A stretch of 64,000 nt of DNA from assembly GCA_947359465.1 (NCBI GenBank), contig OX375880.1:26178714-26242713 (forward strand), in the 5' to 3' direction. Within the stretch, counting starts at the first letter, position 1, and each line of letters starts with the position of its first letter. The notes beneath the pieces are model-generated. The model was not told the DNA's origin, did no database searches, and saw nothing but the letters and a program-made list of their open reading frames with translations. Source of the DNA: Metellina segmentata (lineage: Eukaryota > Arthropoda > Arachnida > Araneae > Tetragnathidae). Below, piece after piece: positions 21,162 to 31,785 of the stretch. The position numbers were made by a program, and so were the translations under genes.

Positions 21162-21449
21162 ATGGCAGCAAATACATTTTTAGAGGTTGGGTTACACTTA
21201 CCGTGTACCCATAAACTCCAAAGCAATTTGAAGGAAGCGATTAGCACGACACTTGAAAACAGTAACATTACAATTTATTCAAGTTTTACATTTGATCAAA
21301 TGCAATTGAGCGGAATTAAAAAGATATCTAGCTGCTATCACAGTTCAGTCTTAAATAGTAGTGAAGATGAACTGCGTGCGGAGTCAACACACCCACAAAT
21401 TCTTTTTTCTAGAAATCTTGTTCCGGACACTGAAATGCGGTGGGCCTAG
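21162..21449 (+). CDS. Unrecognised 95-codon open frame
   Basis: ATG to TAG, 95 residues, no family recognised. The translation is balanced in composition (LEVGLHLPCTHKLQSNLKEA at residues 7-26) without low complexity, signal peptide or membrane segment. No splice partner or start context supports it strongly, and it lies between two transposon segments, so it may be an exon fragment captured by an element or simply a chance frame. Confidence 0.2.
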   Translation: MAANTFLEVGLHLPCTHKLQSNLKEAISTTLENSNITIYSSFTFDQMQLSGIKKISSCYHSSVLNSSEDELRAESTHPQILFSRNLVPDTEMRWA

Positions 21450-21792
21450 CATAGAACTGTGGCTATTTGATAACCTTCGAAATCCATTCTATTCTTTGAA
21501 AATGTACAAAAAATGACATTCATTCCTGTGATGCAAAGTTAAGCAGGATTGTTGACAGAGGGAGCAAAGTTATTTTTTTTTCCTTTGTTGCAAAAAAGTG
21601 TCTGGCTCTACGTATATGTAAATTTTGTTGAACTCGACAGTTGTTTAATAGTTGCTTCCAGAAGGAATTTTCTCACATTGTGAAGGGTGATATTGTTTGA
21701 CTACTTTAAAAGGAGAAAAATTAGTTTATTCTGACCAAATCTTGTTCGATATCCATTCTTATGCTCCATCACATGCTTATTTTATGCTGTAA
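21450..21792. other. Unassigned sequence between repeats
   Basis: No gene or repeat end recognised. It may be the inside of a larger Helitron whose minus-strand 3' end lies at 21793. Confidence 0.35.
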
Positions 21793-22215
21793 CTAGCCAC
21801 TGCGTGGCTAGCCAGGCGTTGACCGTACCCGTAGTGTAAGGTAGTAATCGGGTGTCAAATTTTCCGCAGATTTCAAATCCGTTGAAATTTTTAATCTATC
21901 TTTAACGATTCCGATTTTACGGAAAAGAACTTAAAAATCACAGTCAAAATGTTTTTTATTTTGTTGTTCTCATTCGCTGAAATAAAATAGGGCAATTTTT
22001 TTTTTTTTTTTAAATTTTTTTTTACGCGAAGGGCAGAAGAAACAATTTGTTTATTTTGTTTAGCAAAAGTTCACGTGACGTCACAATCTCTTGTGAAAAT
22101 ATAAAAGATATATTCAATTTAAAAATTATTAATTTAAAGAAAATCCTATTTTTAGGTATCGATCTAATGTGAAATTTTCCACAGATTTCAAATCCGTTGA
22201 AATTTTTACTCCATC
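21793..22215 (-). mobile_element. Helitron 3' portion, minus strand
   Basis: Read on the minus strand it ends GGCTAGCCACGCAGTGGCTAG with the terminal hairpin and CTAG. Upstream lie the family's internal motifs (GATTTGAAATCTGCGGAAAA at about 21860-21880 and again at 22175-22195), so part of the 3' region is duplicated. A 5' TC end was not found; the copy is truncated or continues rearranged. Confidence 0.75.
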
Positions 22216-22879
22216 TTCTGAAACACTCACTCAAAAAAACAAGAAACACGAAACAGGATATACGAATTTTTGGAAGGCACCACCACTCACGAAGCTCATC
22301 ATACTCACCATCATTTCGCCTAACAAGTTACGAAATTAATCTATTTGAAGAATCCATTCACTTTTCACGAGTTTAATATCTAACGACCGACATACGCTCT
22401 TAAATAAAATCGTCCGCGCAACCGGAGCTAGTCCAGCAAAGACACTCTAGTGTCCGTACATGACATGCTCGAGTCAACCCCTGTGCGCACTGACCTTCGA
22501 CTTATCGAGGGGGGAGGGGCATCGAAACCGTTCTGGGCGAGTTTTGGGACAATTGCATCCACAGCTGACCCTCTCCGTTCCCGGAATTCATGAGGCATGA
22601 GGTTGGAATTGGCGTTAGGGGAGAAATATCTACAGGTTCTGAGCAGTCTTCTGGGGCAGCTGAAGAGTTAGTTATACTTGTGTAGATGCTTGGTGTATTT
22701 CAGTGCGGGCTTTTAGATGCGATGTTGTCCCTAAAATGGAATATTTCGAATAGGGTGAGCATCTAATTCTACATTATTTTCAAATATTTTTTTGTTCATT
22801 TTTGTAGATGTCTTGTAAAACCCTGTTTTTCGCTGTCACGATTGAAAGCAAATGTGCTTACAGGTCACAAGAGACCTAG
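22216..22879. other. Unassigned GC-richer segment
   Basis: It has higher GC than its neighbours (around 22380-22640) but shows no gene, splice or transposon signature I can name. It could belong to the upstream regulatory region of the SOCS-box gene that starts at 24163. Confidence 0.3.
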
Positions 22880-23177
22880 GCCGACCAACCGGTCTGGTGG
22901 TAAAGGTGTTAGCCTCTAGATCGGAAGGTTCCTGGTTCGAATCCGGGTTAGGGCATGGATGTTTGTAAGTGTATAATGTAGAGGCGGCTGGTGCACCTTA
23001 AAACTTGTCGTGGCCGAAAGTCCTCACGTTGGGTTGGTGTGGAAGTTTAGAGAATGGGGTGCCAGTTCAGGTGTTGCCATCGTCATCTGACCATGGTTCA
23101 AAATTACGTGGCGCTGTCCTCGGATCTTTCCCTTAGGGGATTGATCCCGGACCGTCGTCAATAGCCCGTTGTGTTGC
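22880..23177 (+). mobile_element. Main SINE family (head A), near full length
   Basis: The head GCCGACCAACCGGTCTGGTG carries the A box, and CCTGGTTCGAATCCGGG the B box of a tRNA-type pol III promoter. The body follows through CGTGGCCGAAAGTCCTCACG and CATCTGACCATGGTTCAAAA to the 3' block CCCGGACCGTCGTCAATAGC. The copy lacks the last 20-30 bp including the ATTACC tail, so it is 3'-truncated or overwritten. Confidence 0.9.
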
Positions 23178-23405
23178 ATTCCGTCAATTGGAAGTTAAAA
23201 CATTTGGCAGCCTTGCTTTAGCATTTACCAGCAAAAAGTAGTGAAAAAGAAGTTTACAAAAGAAGTGAATTGTAAACTCTAAGGTTTTCAGACGTGGAAG
23301 TTCTCGGTAGTTAATCAAGAATTTGACTCCGGTAAGTGTAATTCACCGTAATAGTTGAAATGCTTCCACGCATCAAATTTTAGGGGGAATCTATTACCGC
23401 AAAAG

Positions 23406-23532
23406 ATCGAAAGCCGTTAATGTGCACATTACATAGCTAATCTACAGATTAATTGATTTTTTCCGTTAACGTGCGGAATCTTGAGTTTTCCGTATTTAAC
23501 CTATGAAATGTGCATATTAACGGCTTCCGTAT
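23406..23532. mobile_element. Palindromic MITE, about 127 bp
   Basis: GATCGAAAGCCGTTAATGTG is mirrored at the right, giving arms of about 25 bp (GATACGGAAGCCGTTAATAT when inverted). The loop of about 70 bp carries a second, shorter symmetry (CCGTTAACGTGCGG). Non-coding. It lies about 630 bp upstream of the SOCS-box start codon. Confidence 0.65.
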
Positions 23533-23639
23533 CGTTAAAGTTCAACAGTTAGTTTCTCATTACCTTTCCCTACACCTTCCCCCTCTCACTCCACTTTGAG
23601 TTTGGTTTCGCCTGTTTCTCTCATTTCCTTTCTATCAAC

Positions 23640-24042
23640 AAATTGTTGATTGTTTGATTGTATTAACTTGATTCTTTAGATATCGAAAAATAAATAAGTA
23701 ACATTATGTTAATTTCCTTAATTGTAATAATATTTTAAACCGTTTGATTTTTTTCTATTATAGTTTTTTAATTGATTCATGATTCATTCTACCAACTAAT
23801 TTGTTGATAGTGTGATTGTATTAACTTGATTATTTAGATATCGAAAAATTAATAAATAACTTGTTAATTTAAGCGTTCAGAAACGTTGCTGTTGTTCCAG
23901 CAAATATCTTATTTTCACTTTAACAAGTGCCTAGTAGGTAATGTGCAGATTATCTAGGTAATTTGCAGATTTGTTCCAGCAAAGATTTTATTTTCACTTT
24001 AACGAGTGCCTAGTTGGTAATGTGCAGATTATCTAGGTAATT
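23640..24042. repeat. Two direct duplications upstream of the SOCS-box gene
   Basis: A segment containing TTGTATTAACTTGATT and TTTAGATATCGAAAAAT occurs at about 23640-23695 and 23808-23860. A second pair of about 71 bp, each starting TTGTTCCAGCAAA and ending ATGTGCAGATTATCTAGGTA plus ATTT, lies at 23894-23964 and 23972-24042 almost head to tail. They are local tandem duplications, not transposon ends. Confidence 0.75.
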
Positions 24043-24162
24043 TCGTCGTAGCAAGCTGTCAGTGAACCTCAACTCTCATGTGTGATAATTAATGTTCCAT
24101 TTCTAAACTATAGTGTGAATCAACCGCTGAAGTGCTCCCTCACATTGCTCGATTAGAGGATT

Positions 24163-25427
24163 ATGGAACCAACCGAAGACCTAGACTTTGCTCAATATTC
24201 AGAAACTGATGAAACCGATTGGGACCACGAGAACATGTCTGTGAGCGCCGATTCTGGGACTGAGGAACCATCCACAACCGAAGACAACGATAATGAAGAT
24301 TTAGAGTCTATTGAGAGGGGTGCAAGCTTGTGCATTGGTGAGGGGAGGAGCATGGAATCAACGGAAGACCTTGCCAATGCTCTATATTCAGAAACTGATG
24401 AAACCAATTGGGACGAGAACATGTCTGTGAGCGACGATGTTCAGGATGAGGTACCATCCGCAACAGAAGACAGCGATAGTGATGATTTGGAGTCTATTGA
24501 GACAGGTACCACGTACTCAAACCACGAAGATGAAAAGGACATGGATTTCATTGATGAAGCTTCGAGTGAGGAACCATTTACAGCCGAAGACAGCGATGAA
24601 GATTTGGAACTTCGTGATATCTATCACGTGAAAGCGCAAAATGGCGACAGTGGTAACAGGCATGTGAACACGGAGCATTTTGATTTCGCTATCGAGACTA
24701 GCGACTTGACCATAACAGAGGCGGTTCACAGCGCATCCAGCTTACAGTACCTGGACCTGGACGATACAAAGACCATGGGATTAAGAAGGTTTAGGCAAAA
24801 AGTTCTATCCGAATATTTTCACCTCAGCCGTCCATTATCGCAGGACAAAATCGATACTCTAAATGCTTTGGATATCCCGAACAAAATAATGAACTTCCCC
24901 GACTTATACAAAGCCATCTTAAAAGAAGGGATGGAGATTTTCAACTTCCACGAAATAATTTTACTAGAATACCTGGATAATATAGACGGGAAATCTAAAA
25001 GGAGATCGATATTGGAGTTCATTCGGATCATAAATATGCCATGTCAGTTTAGATATAGAAACTCTTTTTATATAATTGCTTACTTGAAATTGATGCCTCA
25101 CCTGTGGAGGGACTTCAAAGACGATTCAGAACTCGTCATTTACGTATTTCACTACCTATGCGCCAACGATTACATGCACTATTATGTGTTTATGGAAAAT
25201 GAGGTGAAAGACTTGCAATTTCTTATCCGTCATGCGCTTAAGCGGAAGTATAACTTTCGAGGCATATACGACAGTCAACGCTGCCAAGACATACCACACA
25301 GCCCACTACCGTCAAATTTGGCGACACAAAATTATCAAGCCTCCGAAATCCTTCTAAAATATGGATTTCCGTATGTCTTCTCAAGATCTGCTTTCGAGTT
25401 CTTGTGCCGAAAAGTGTCTGACCAGTC
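24163..25427 (+). CDS. SOCS-box gene, coding exon 1
   Basis: Encodes residues 1-421 and two bases of codon 422. The frame read alone would run three bases past the donor to a stop at 25431, which explains why it looks like a complete 422-residue gene. The donor TC|GTAAGT is near-consensus. A 5' untranslated exon further upstream is possible but not visible. Confidence 0.85.
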
Positions 25428-28400
25428 GTAAGTATTCTTTTATTTAATTCGCGTCTTAAATAAATAAACTGCCGTATCTATATTTTATTACTATTAGTTT
25501 TTAATTTTTAAAATATCGCAGTATACCTCAGAATGTACTCTTTCTTACGGTACTATTATTTTTGAAATCGGTTAATAATTAAATTGGATACGATCAAAAG
25601 TTGGTCAGACAAAATTCTGAATCTTTGGATATTTTCGCTACTTTTTGTTACAACCGTTGACTAAAACTGTCATATCTATATCGTATTACTATTAGTTTTT
25701 TATTTTGAAAATAGCGCAGTATACCTCAGACTGTACTCTTTCTTACGGTACCATTATTTTTAAAATTGGTTCATAAATAAATTCGATGCAATCAAAAGTT
25801 GGTGACACAAATTTCGTATTTTTCATTTCGCGGAGCATTGTATTCGCGGAGGGTTGTATTTTTGACTGTCGGGTTTGCCAGATATCAAATTTATCGTAGC
25901 AACAATTGCCATAAAAACGATTTCTTTTTATTTGGCGAGGAAAAAGGCTCGCTTTTTTTCCCTCTGTTCTCAGACGGTTTACCGAGAAAGTACAAAGTAC
26001 ACATCGTAAAGTTTGGAGATTAACAGGGTTTACTTAAAATTGTACAGGGAACAAGATGCAGAAGATTTTTTATTCATACGACTATTAGTTTAGGGTGCAT
26101 TAAGTGTTAAAGTAAAAAAGAGTGAAATCACTTGCGTAAGAGGTATTGGTTTGGGAAGCAAACCAAACGGGATTGCGTAGCAATCCCCGGGGGTCGGCGA
26201 GCGTAAGCGAGCAGGAGGCGGAGACCCCTAATTATACAAAAAAAGTGTATCGATAGAGAGGATGCTCTGGTAATCAAGTACCATCAAATTGTCAGTTTCT
26301 CATATTTCCATTGAAATGCTTCGAGTATTTCTACGATATTAAAGTAAAATAATACAGAAATGAATAGTTGGAATATATAGTAACTAAATAAGCTTCGTAA
26401 TTGGCTAGGTAATTTGTTTTATTAATTAACGTCGTACTAGAGCAACACAACGGGCTATTGCCGACGGTCCGGGATCAGTCCCTTCAGGGAAAGATCCGAG
26501 GACAACACCTCGTAATTTTGAACCACGGTCAGATGACGAAGCAACACCTGAGCTGGCACCCCACTCTCCAAACTTCCACGCCAACCCAACGTGATGTAAG
26601 TGGCTCGGAGTGATATGGTTGAATTTTGAGTTATAAATTTAGGGGATTTACCAAATTAGTTTCTGTTTGAGTATAAACTAAATTAATGGTAGAACTTCAG
26701 AGCAGTGCGGGAACCACTAATGGTGCGTTCTGAATTTTAGAGTATATAGGCATCTCTGTGGTTCGGTTGGTCATTTAACCAACTCCGTACTGGATCAACA
26801 CTATTGGCGAACCGGGATCAATCCCAAAGGGAAAGCCGACCAATCGGTATAGTGGTTAAGGTGTTAGCCTCTAGATCGGAAGGTTCCTGGTTCGAATCCG
26901 GGCATGGATGTTTGTAAGCGTATGGTGTAGAGGCGGCTGGTGCACCTTTTATCTGTCCCGGCCGATAGTCCTCACGTTGGGTTGGTGTGGAAGTTCGGAG
27001 AGTGGGGTGCCAGCTCAGGTATTGCTTCGTCATCTGACCGTGGTTCAAAATTACGAGGTGTTGTCCTCGGATCTTTCCCTTGAGGGATTGATCCCGGACC
27101 GTCGTTAATAGCCCGTTGTGTTGCTCTAGTACGACGTTAACCAAAAATTACCATTACCCAAAGGGAAAGTTAAGATGACATCTCATTGTTTTGGGTCAGA
27201 TGACGAGGTTCACACTACAACTGACACTCTACTCTTCAAACTTCCTCACCAATGTCATCGTGAGAATATTTGAGGGCACGACAGGTTTAGCGTGTATCAA
27301 CTCCGTGCATTCGATGGTCTTTCGTTGGATGGAGATTCGAACTCGCAACCCTAAGGTTGCTAATCCTCTACATTTCTAACCTGTATACTCCGAGCCAGTG
27401 TCTCTTGAACTCTGCTTGGAGGAATTGGAGTTGATCGCAGTGCGTCATAAAAAGACTAGTTTATACCAAAGTCTAGGGGTTTAGTAACAACACAACAACC
27501 AGAGGGTTGTGAGATTGAATCCAGCCCCAAACTGCCACCTACAAAGGGAGTTGGTGCACGTTAAATCTGTCGAGGCCTCGAATTCCTCCCTTTTGCGTGG
27601 AAGTTTGGAGTTGAGTGCAATTGAATCGTCTAATAAATCTTTGCAATTAAATGGGAAAGCGTAGCAATCGGGGTTAGAGAGCAGTGGCCTGACCATACGA
27701 CAAGAACCGACACGGGTAAGGAAAATTTTACAGAAGATCGATACCTGATACATTAGATTTTCTTTTAATAAATATTTTTCAATTGAACATTTATATTTTC
27801 GCAAGAGATTGTGACATCAATTACGTCGATTGGATCTCTTCGCAATTCGAATTTGGCTTCAACAGAGCTAGCTGGAAAATGTTTCGATCATCGGAAAGTT
27901 CTGGTAGCAGTGACACAAATAAACCTTCCTCCTGTATAAACCCGTTACGACCCAGCGATTTTCTTTTCGCATATTGTGTATTTAGGAATTTCAATTACGT
28001 TCCTTTAGAGCGAGAGGTAGATACTAATATTTTGTTCAAACATCAAAATAACATATTTAACAAATAAATAAATAACGTTAAAATTAATTTGTTAACTAAG
28101 TTAGGTGCACTGTATGCACCTAGCGGGGGAAACAAATTAGGTGCACAATTTTATTTTCATGTGCACAGTGCACCCGGGTATTTCGAGCACTGGCGTATAA
28201 GCTACAGGACTAGTTTTTGCCTCCAAATTGCAAACACAATAACTGGACCCTGGAATCAGTGGCCGTTGACCATCGGCAGGTTGTAAAAGAAAGTGCGCTG
28301 TGGAGCATTTCCGGTCCCATTATCGCTTGATGCAAAATGGCAGGATTTCTAATATCGAATTGGTTCAGTGGTATTTTTTGTTCTATACAAAAATGACGAT

Positions 28401-30440
28401 CAGAGAGATTCTTTCGGTTAGATTGAAGTTTAATTACTTTATTACAATATTCACAGATTTGGATGAAGAATGCATGTTAATGGAAACCGAATCATTAATC
28501 AAATTAAGAACGCTTAGGTTCTTTCGAAATCAAATCATGAGTAGGACAACTTTTTGCCAACTTTTTTTTTCACACGTTCTACGCTGCATGTAAAGAACTA
28601 AAACCAAAATTCCTCCTACATGAGGTGTATTGTAAGTGAATTATAACCTCAACATAAATGCAACTTTCTGCATAAATGCAACTTTTTGTATAAATGCAAC
28701 CACTTGCAACTTTTTAAAATTTAGCTTAAAATTAATCAATATGAAATTACTATTTCATTTTTTTGCCCTCTGAACCAACCCTTCGATCACGTGTGTCTGA
28801 TCTTGCGAACGCCGAAGTATTGCGTATCAAACAAGAAGTTCATGGAAAGAAGCTGTTCGTCCTAACAGACGAAAGTGAAATGGCAAGTACTTTCAACACA
28901 TTGGTTGACACTCTTGACACTGCAGAGGAAACTTGCGTAATCGACTGCAGTTTGCGAGGTGAGTGTTGATCATCAATATAGTGTTCGCCTTGTAGATATG
29001 ACGTTTTAAAATCTCTGAATATGGAGCGAAAGGATTTTGCGCTTCTGCTATCCGATATAGCACATTATATAAATGCGGCTGGAGCAGTTTTCCAATGTTA
29101 AAGAAATTACTGGCCAAGGATCGGCCATTCAACGTTCTTCTGTATTTAAGAATCTATATATATAATTCTCTTACGTGGCACGCAAAAAAGACGTTATTTG
29201 TAATCGCGTTTTGGCAACACTGTACGATTGTTTGTTTATCGCGAAGTCTCGCGCATCGATTGAATTTATAGCGTTATCGGATGAAATTTTATTGGAAAAA
29301 AAAGGAAATTTTAATGAGCTGTTGCAGTTAGTTTATAATAGAAATCAAAGAAAGCGGAGGATCATTTCAGGGCCATTTAAAAAACAGTCCTTTTCCGGGC
29401 CAACAATTATAGTTCATCAAGACGCTTGCACTACAACTTTCGGCAACAAACTCAATGAAAAAGTGTGGGTCGTTTGAGTGCTGGGAAAATGTACACACAA
29501 ACATGCTGGGTATTCAATTTCCAAAGCAACGCTCACATTTCGAGTCAAAATTTGCACAAAGTTTTCATTTGAATTCTGATTTTAGAGATACTGTATATAT
29601 TTTTTCTGTAATACAGCAAATTTAGATTTGAAAAAGAATTTTTTTGGTAACATATTTTGTAAACAATCCCTTCTGCTAGGACACATGTCTTCATTGAGGC
29701 GAGCGAAGCGAGCATAGGTTCGCGCAGCGAACCAATGAGGATTGCGAAGCCATCCTCCGGGGGTTGGCGAGCGTTAGCGAGCAGGGGGCAGGCCCCCTAG
29801 TGTATTCTAATACTGTTATACACGACTAAACGCGCCCATCTAAGATTAAAATAATTTCCACATCGCTACTTGCCTTAATTCGAGGATCGTTTGAATTTTA
29901 AAAATTGTTTTTACTCTTGATGTTTTAAAATTGTTTTCACACACTTATCACCGAACGATGATTAACCGATATTCTTTCAGAAGAATTATCGATGACGAGG
30001 GAAATGCCGAGAGCGGGTTTTTAAGGCACCACGAAACAGGAGAAACCTTTCTGGAGCTGTCCCCGGCGAACTTGAGGAGCCAGATGGTGCTTCAGTTGTT
30101 CCTGGTTTTTCTACAGGCTCCCGAGGTAGAAACAGAAGACATCGTCCTCAAATGGAGCAGGGTGGTTTCCGAACCATACGTCACCCGTCAGGAAATGTAC
30201 GACCGTCTCGTAGACTACGTCCAGCCTTTGTTTGTGGATGAATTGAATGAAGTGTGCGATTTGTACGCAGAAGCGGACATCTTCGACGACGACTACTCGA
30301 TGCCGATGCCAAGGAGACTGTCGCATTTGTGCAGGTGTACAGTCCGGAGCCGGTTGCAGGGGAATTACAAGTTTCCTGATGGAACATTCGAACTTGGTAT
30401 TCCCAAGAAAACCCAGGAGTACCTGCTTCTAGAAAGGTAA
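24163..30440 (+). CDS. SOCS-box protein with acidic N-terminal repeats, two exons
   Basis: Exon 1 is 24163-25427 (donor CAGTC|GTAAGT) and exon 2 is 29981-30440 (acceptor ATTCTTTCAG). Phase 2 plus one base gives Ser422, and the joined frame is 574 codons. Residues 1-150 are Asp/Glu-rich with two clear tandem repeats (Y-SETDET-W, ENMSVS, DLESIE at about 1-53 and 64-115) and a partial third. Residues 185-421 are helical and unassigned, with an ankyrin-like end (SEILLKYG). The last 45 residues form a SOCS box: LSHLCRCTVRSRL (Elongin B/C box) and LGIPKKTQEYLLLE (Cullin-5 box). By family knowledge it should recruit a substrate to a Cul5 E3 ligase; the substrate is unknown. AATAAA at 30535 fits the 3' end. 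The exon link is inferred. Confidence 0.82.
25440..26231 (+). mobile_element. Helitron 3' segment in the SOCS-box intron
   Basis: It ends GGAGGCGGAGACCCCTAA before T, a hairpin followed by CTAA(T), preceded by the GC-rich motif GGTCGGCGAGCGTAAGCGAG. The body holds a tandem duplication: the block CGCAGTATACCTCAGAATGT, CTCTTTCTTACGGTA, ATCAAAAGTTGGT occurs at about 25515-25605 and 25715-25805. The same block recurs at 61750-61860. The 5' TC end was not identified. Confidence 0.75.
26429..26597 (-). mobile_element. SINE (main family), 5'-truncated, minus strand
   Basis: From the 3' end inward it reads TTAACGTCGTACTAGAGCAA, CAACGGGCTATTGCCGACGG, then CACGGTCAGATGACGAAGC, and stops at CCAACCCAACGTGA. 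The tRNA-like head is absent, so it is 5'-truncated, as is usual for reverse-transcribed insertions. Confidence 0.88.
26775..27400 (-). mobile_element. SINE with head B, minus strand, split by a second SINE
   Basis: Outer parts 26775-26835 and 27157-27400 form one copy once the inner SINE is removed. Its head differs from the main family: on the minus strand GGTTAGAAATGTAGAGGATT, then GGGTTGCGAGTTCGAATCTC (B box), then the usual body (CTGTCGTGCCCTCAAAT, GAGGAAGTTTGAAGAGT, CGTCATCTGACC). Related head-B copies are at 27487, 47844 and 57658. Confidence 0.8.
26836..27156 (+). mobile_element. Full-length SINE (head A) with 13-bp target duplication
   Basis: Complete from CCGACCAATCGGTATAGTGG through B box GGTTCGAATCC to the tail TTAACCAAAAATTACCATTA. 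CCCAAAGGGAAAG flanks both sides (26823-26835 and 27157-27169), an exact target-site duplication. The target is an older head-B SINE in opposite orientation. Confidence 0.92.
27487..27640 (+). mobile_element. SINE with head B, fragment
   Basis: The head-B block CAGAGGGTTGTGAGATTGAA (B-box region) leads into the shared body: TTGGTGCACGTTAAATCTGT, GAGGCCTCGAATTCCTC, GCGTGGAAGTTTGGAG. The 3' end is missing. Confidence 0.65.
27960..28192. mobile_element. Second copy of the hAT-type MITE, left-truncated
   Basis: Shares TCAATTACGTTCCTTTAGAG, CTAATATTTTGTTCAAACAT and TTAGGTGCACTGTATGCACC with the copy at 9210-9486, and ends GGGTATTTCGAGCACTG. The left terminus is lost, so this copy cannot move. Confidence 0.82.
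28193..28760. other. Unassigned part of the SOCS-box intron
   Basis: A run ATAAATGCAACTTTCTGCAT / ATAAATGCAACTTTTTGTAT near 28657-28710 is a short local duplication. Open frames in this stretch have no recognisable motifs. Confidence 0.35.
28762..28964 (+). pseudogene. Fragment resembling a hAT/CGGBP1-like transposase
   Basis: The frame reads PSEPTLRSRVSDLANAEVLR, then KKLFVLTDESEMASTFNTLV, and a potential donor (GCGAG|GTGAGT) follows. The pattern 'PSE-TLR...LY-DETT' is seen in domesticated or transposon-borne hAT-type proteins such as CGGBP1 relatives; the similarity is from memory and weak. No acceptor lies just upstream, so an alternative exon of the SOCS-box gene is unlikely. Confidence 0.35.
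29153..29800 (+). mobile_element. Non-autonomous Helitron, 648 bp, both ends intact
   Basis: Starts TC (TCTATATATATAATTCTCTT) after A and ends GCAGGGGGCAGGCCCCCTAG before T: a perfect GGGGGC-AGGCCCCC-type hairpin followed by CTAG. Just inside the 3' end lie GAGGCGAGCGAAGCGAGC and TGGCGAGCGTTAGCGAGC, GC-rich words typical of this family. A 100-codon frame inside (29175-29477) is not Rep or helicase. An inverted copy lies at 31786-32621. It lies 180 bp upstream of SOCS exon 2. Confidence 0.92.
29981..30440 (+). CDS. SOCS-box gene, coding exon 2
   Basis: Residues 422-574. A leading helical region (SQMVLQLFLVFLQAP) is followed by the SOCS box at residues 530-574. The BC box is RLSHLCRCTV (Leu and Cys at the expected Elongin-contact places) and the Cul5 box is LGIP in place of the canonical LPLP. 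The stop is at 30438-30440 and AATAAA at 30535-30540. Confidence 0.88.
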
Positions 30441-30559
30441 GACTAGTGGCGAAGCTGGGTGTGTTTGTGATCAGGTCCTGGTGTCAAACAGGGCCATTCG
30501 GCCGAAACAAAATTTGTATAGTTCCAATTTAAAGAATAAATCTTTTTATTACATTAAAT

Positions 30560-30824
30560 GTCCTAATTAGTTCCACCGTAATTTTTTTTCATCGATCTTT
30601 TTTCTATCTCCTAGACTGTTAAAGATAGAGTAAAAATTTCAACGGAATCAATCTGCGGAAAATTTCAGTTTAGATTGATACCTAAAAATATGATTTTCTT
30701 TGAAAAATAATTTTTAAATTGAATATATCTTCGACGGATTTGAAATCTACGGAAAGTTTTACATCAGATTAATACCTTACACCACGGGCACGGTCAAAGC
30801 CGGGCTTAGTCACGCAGTGGCTAG
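30560..30824 (+). mobile_element. Helitron 3' end fragment
   Basis: Contains AAAGATAGAGTAAAAATTTC, then ATTGATACCTAAAAATATGA and ends GCCGGGCTTAGTCACGCAGTGGCTAG, the same terminus as the element at 19744-20331. The 5' half is missing. BEL/Pao sequence begins right after it. Confidence 0.8.
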
Positions 30825-31785
30825 TTCATAATATTTGGTACCATGCATCTGCTGGTGAGCTTTTGAATTTGCACAACTCCGTTAGATATGAATCTTTTCC
30901 ACTTGAAGGGATCAGATGTTATCCACGCCAGGGAGATCTGCGAATCTGTCCAAAAGTATGCTTTTGCTGTAGGTAATGAAAAGGAATCGGCTATACTTTT
31001 GTACAGTTGACTGAGCATTGAGCAATAATGCTTCACAAAGTTCAAGGCGGGGAAGTGAAGTAGTCTTCAGTGGGGTGCAACTCTTTTTTTAGATGAAACG
31101 AAACTCACTTTCATGTTTTATTGCTTCGATTTTGATCTTGGATATACCGCTGCTGAAGATGCTTTTTGTGATGCATCACTAAAGATATGTATTTCAATTC
31201 TTTCAGAGGTGCTGTCAATGATAAACCTTGGAATTTTAATTGCCTCAATTGTGGAGCCAATTTATCCCACTTTTTTAGAGTGGATTGGTTGAGTGGTTCA
31301 TCCCAAGACTGACACATAACTCCTGAATTTATATCTCAGCTGTTAATTGTTACAGGCGATAGAAAACCCAATGGGTCAAAAATTCGTGCGATAATTGAAG
31401 GCAACTGTCTTTTGGTTGTGACTTCTTGAGGTTCATTTATTTGTTTTCCAAGCGAGTCTTGTTTTGGATTCCACTCCAATCCCCAAAGTTTCATGGAAAA
31501 TTCTGATTAAAGGTTTATTGTTCCTAGAGTGCCTATATAATAAGAGTGGCGACATACGGGAAACACTTTCTGATTGGCTTAGAGGCCTTTTCTACCGCCC
31601 GAGGCGGTCTTTTCCTAGCTCCCGTAGACTTAACATGGGAACTTTTTGTGTGTTCTAGAAAAACGTGTGTACATTAAATTAAAAAGAAAATATAGCTTAT
31701 TCATGTTCCATTTCGTGTTCTAGAATGTTTATTTATTATTATTTTAGTGTTTTGTCAGTATAAATTTGAAGACTTTTTAAATAAA

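Noticed and set aside
24192..24422. Minus-strand frame opposite the SOCS-box exon
   Set aside because: Shadow of the repetitive acidic coding sequence on the other strand.
29175..29477. 100-codon frame inside the Helitron as a transposition protein
   Set aside because: No Rep HUH or helicase motifs; the sister copy at 31786-32621 does not keep it open.
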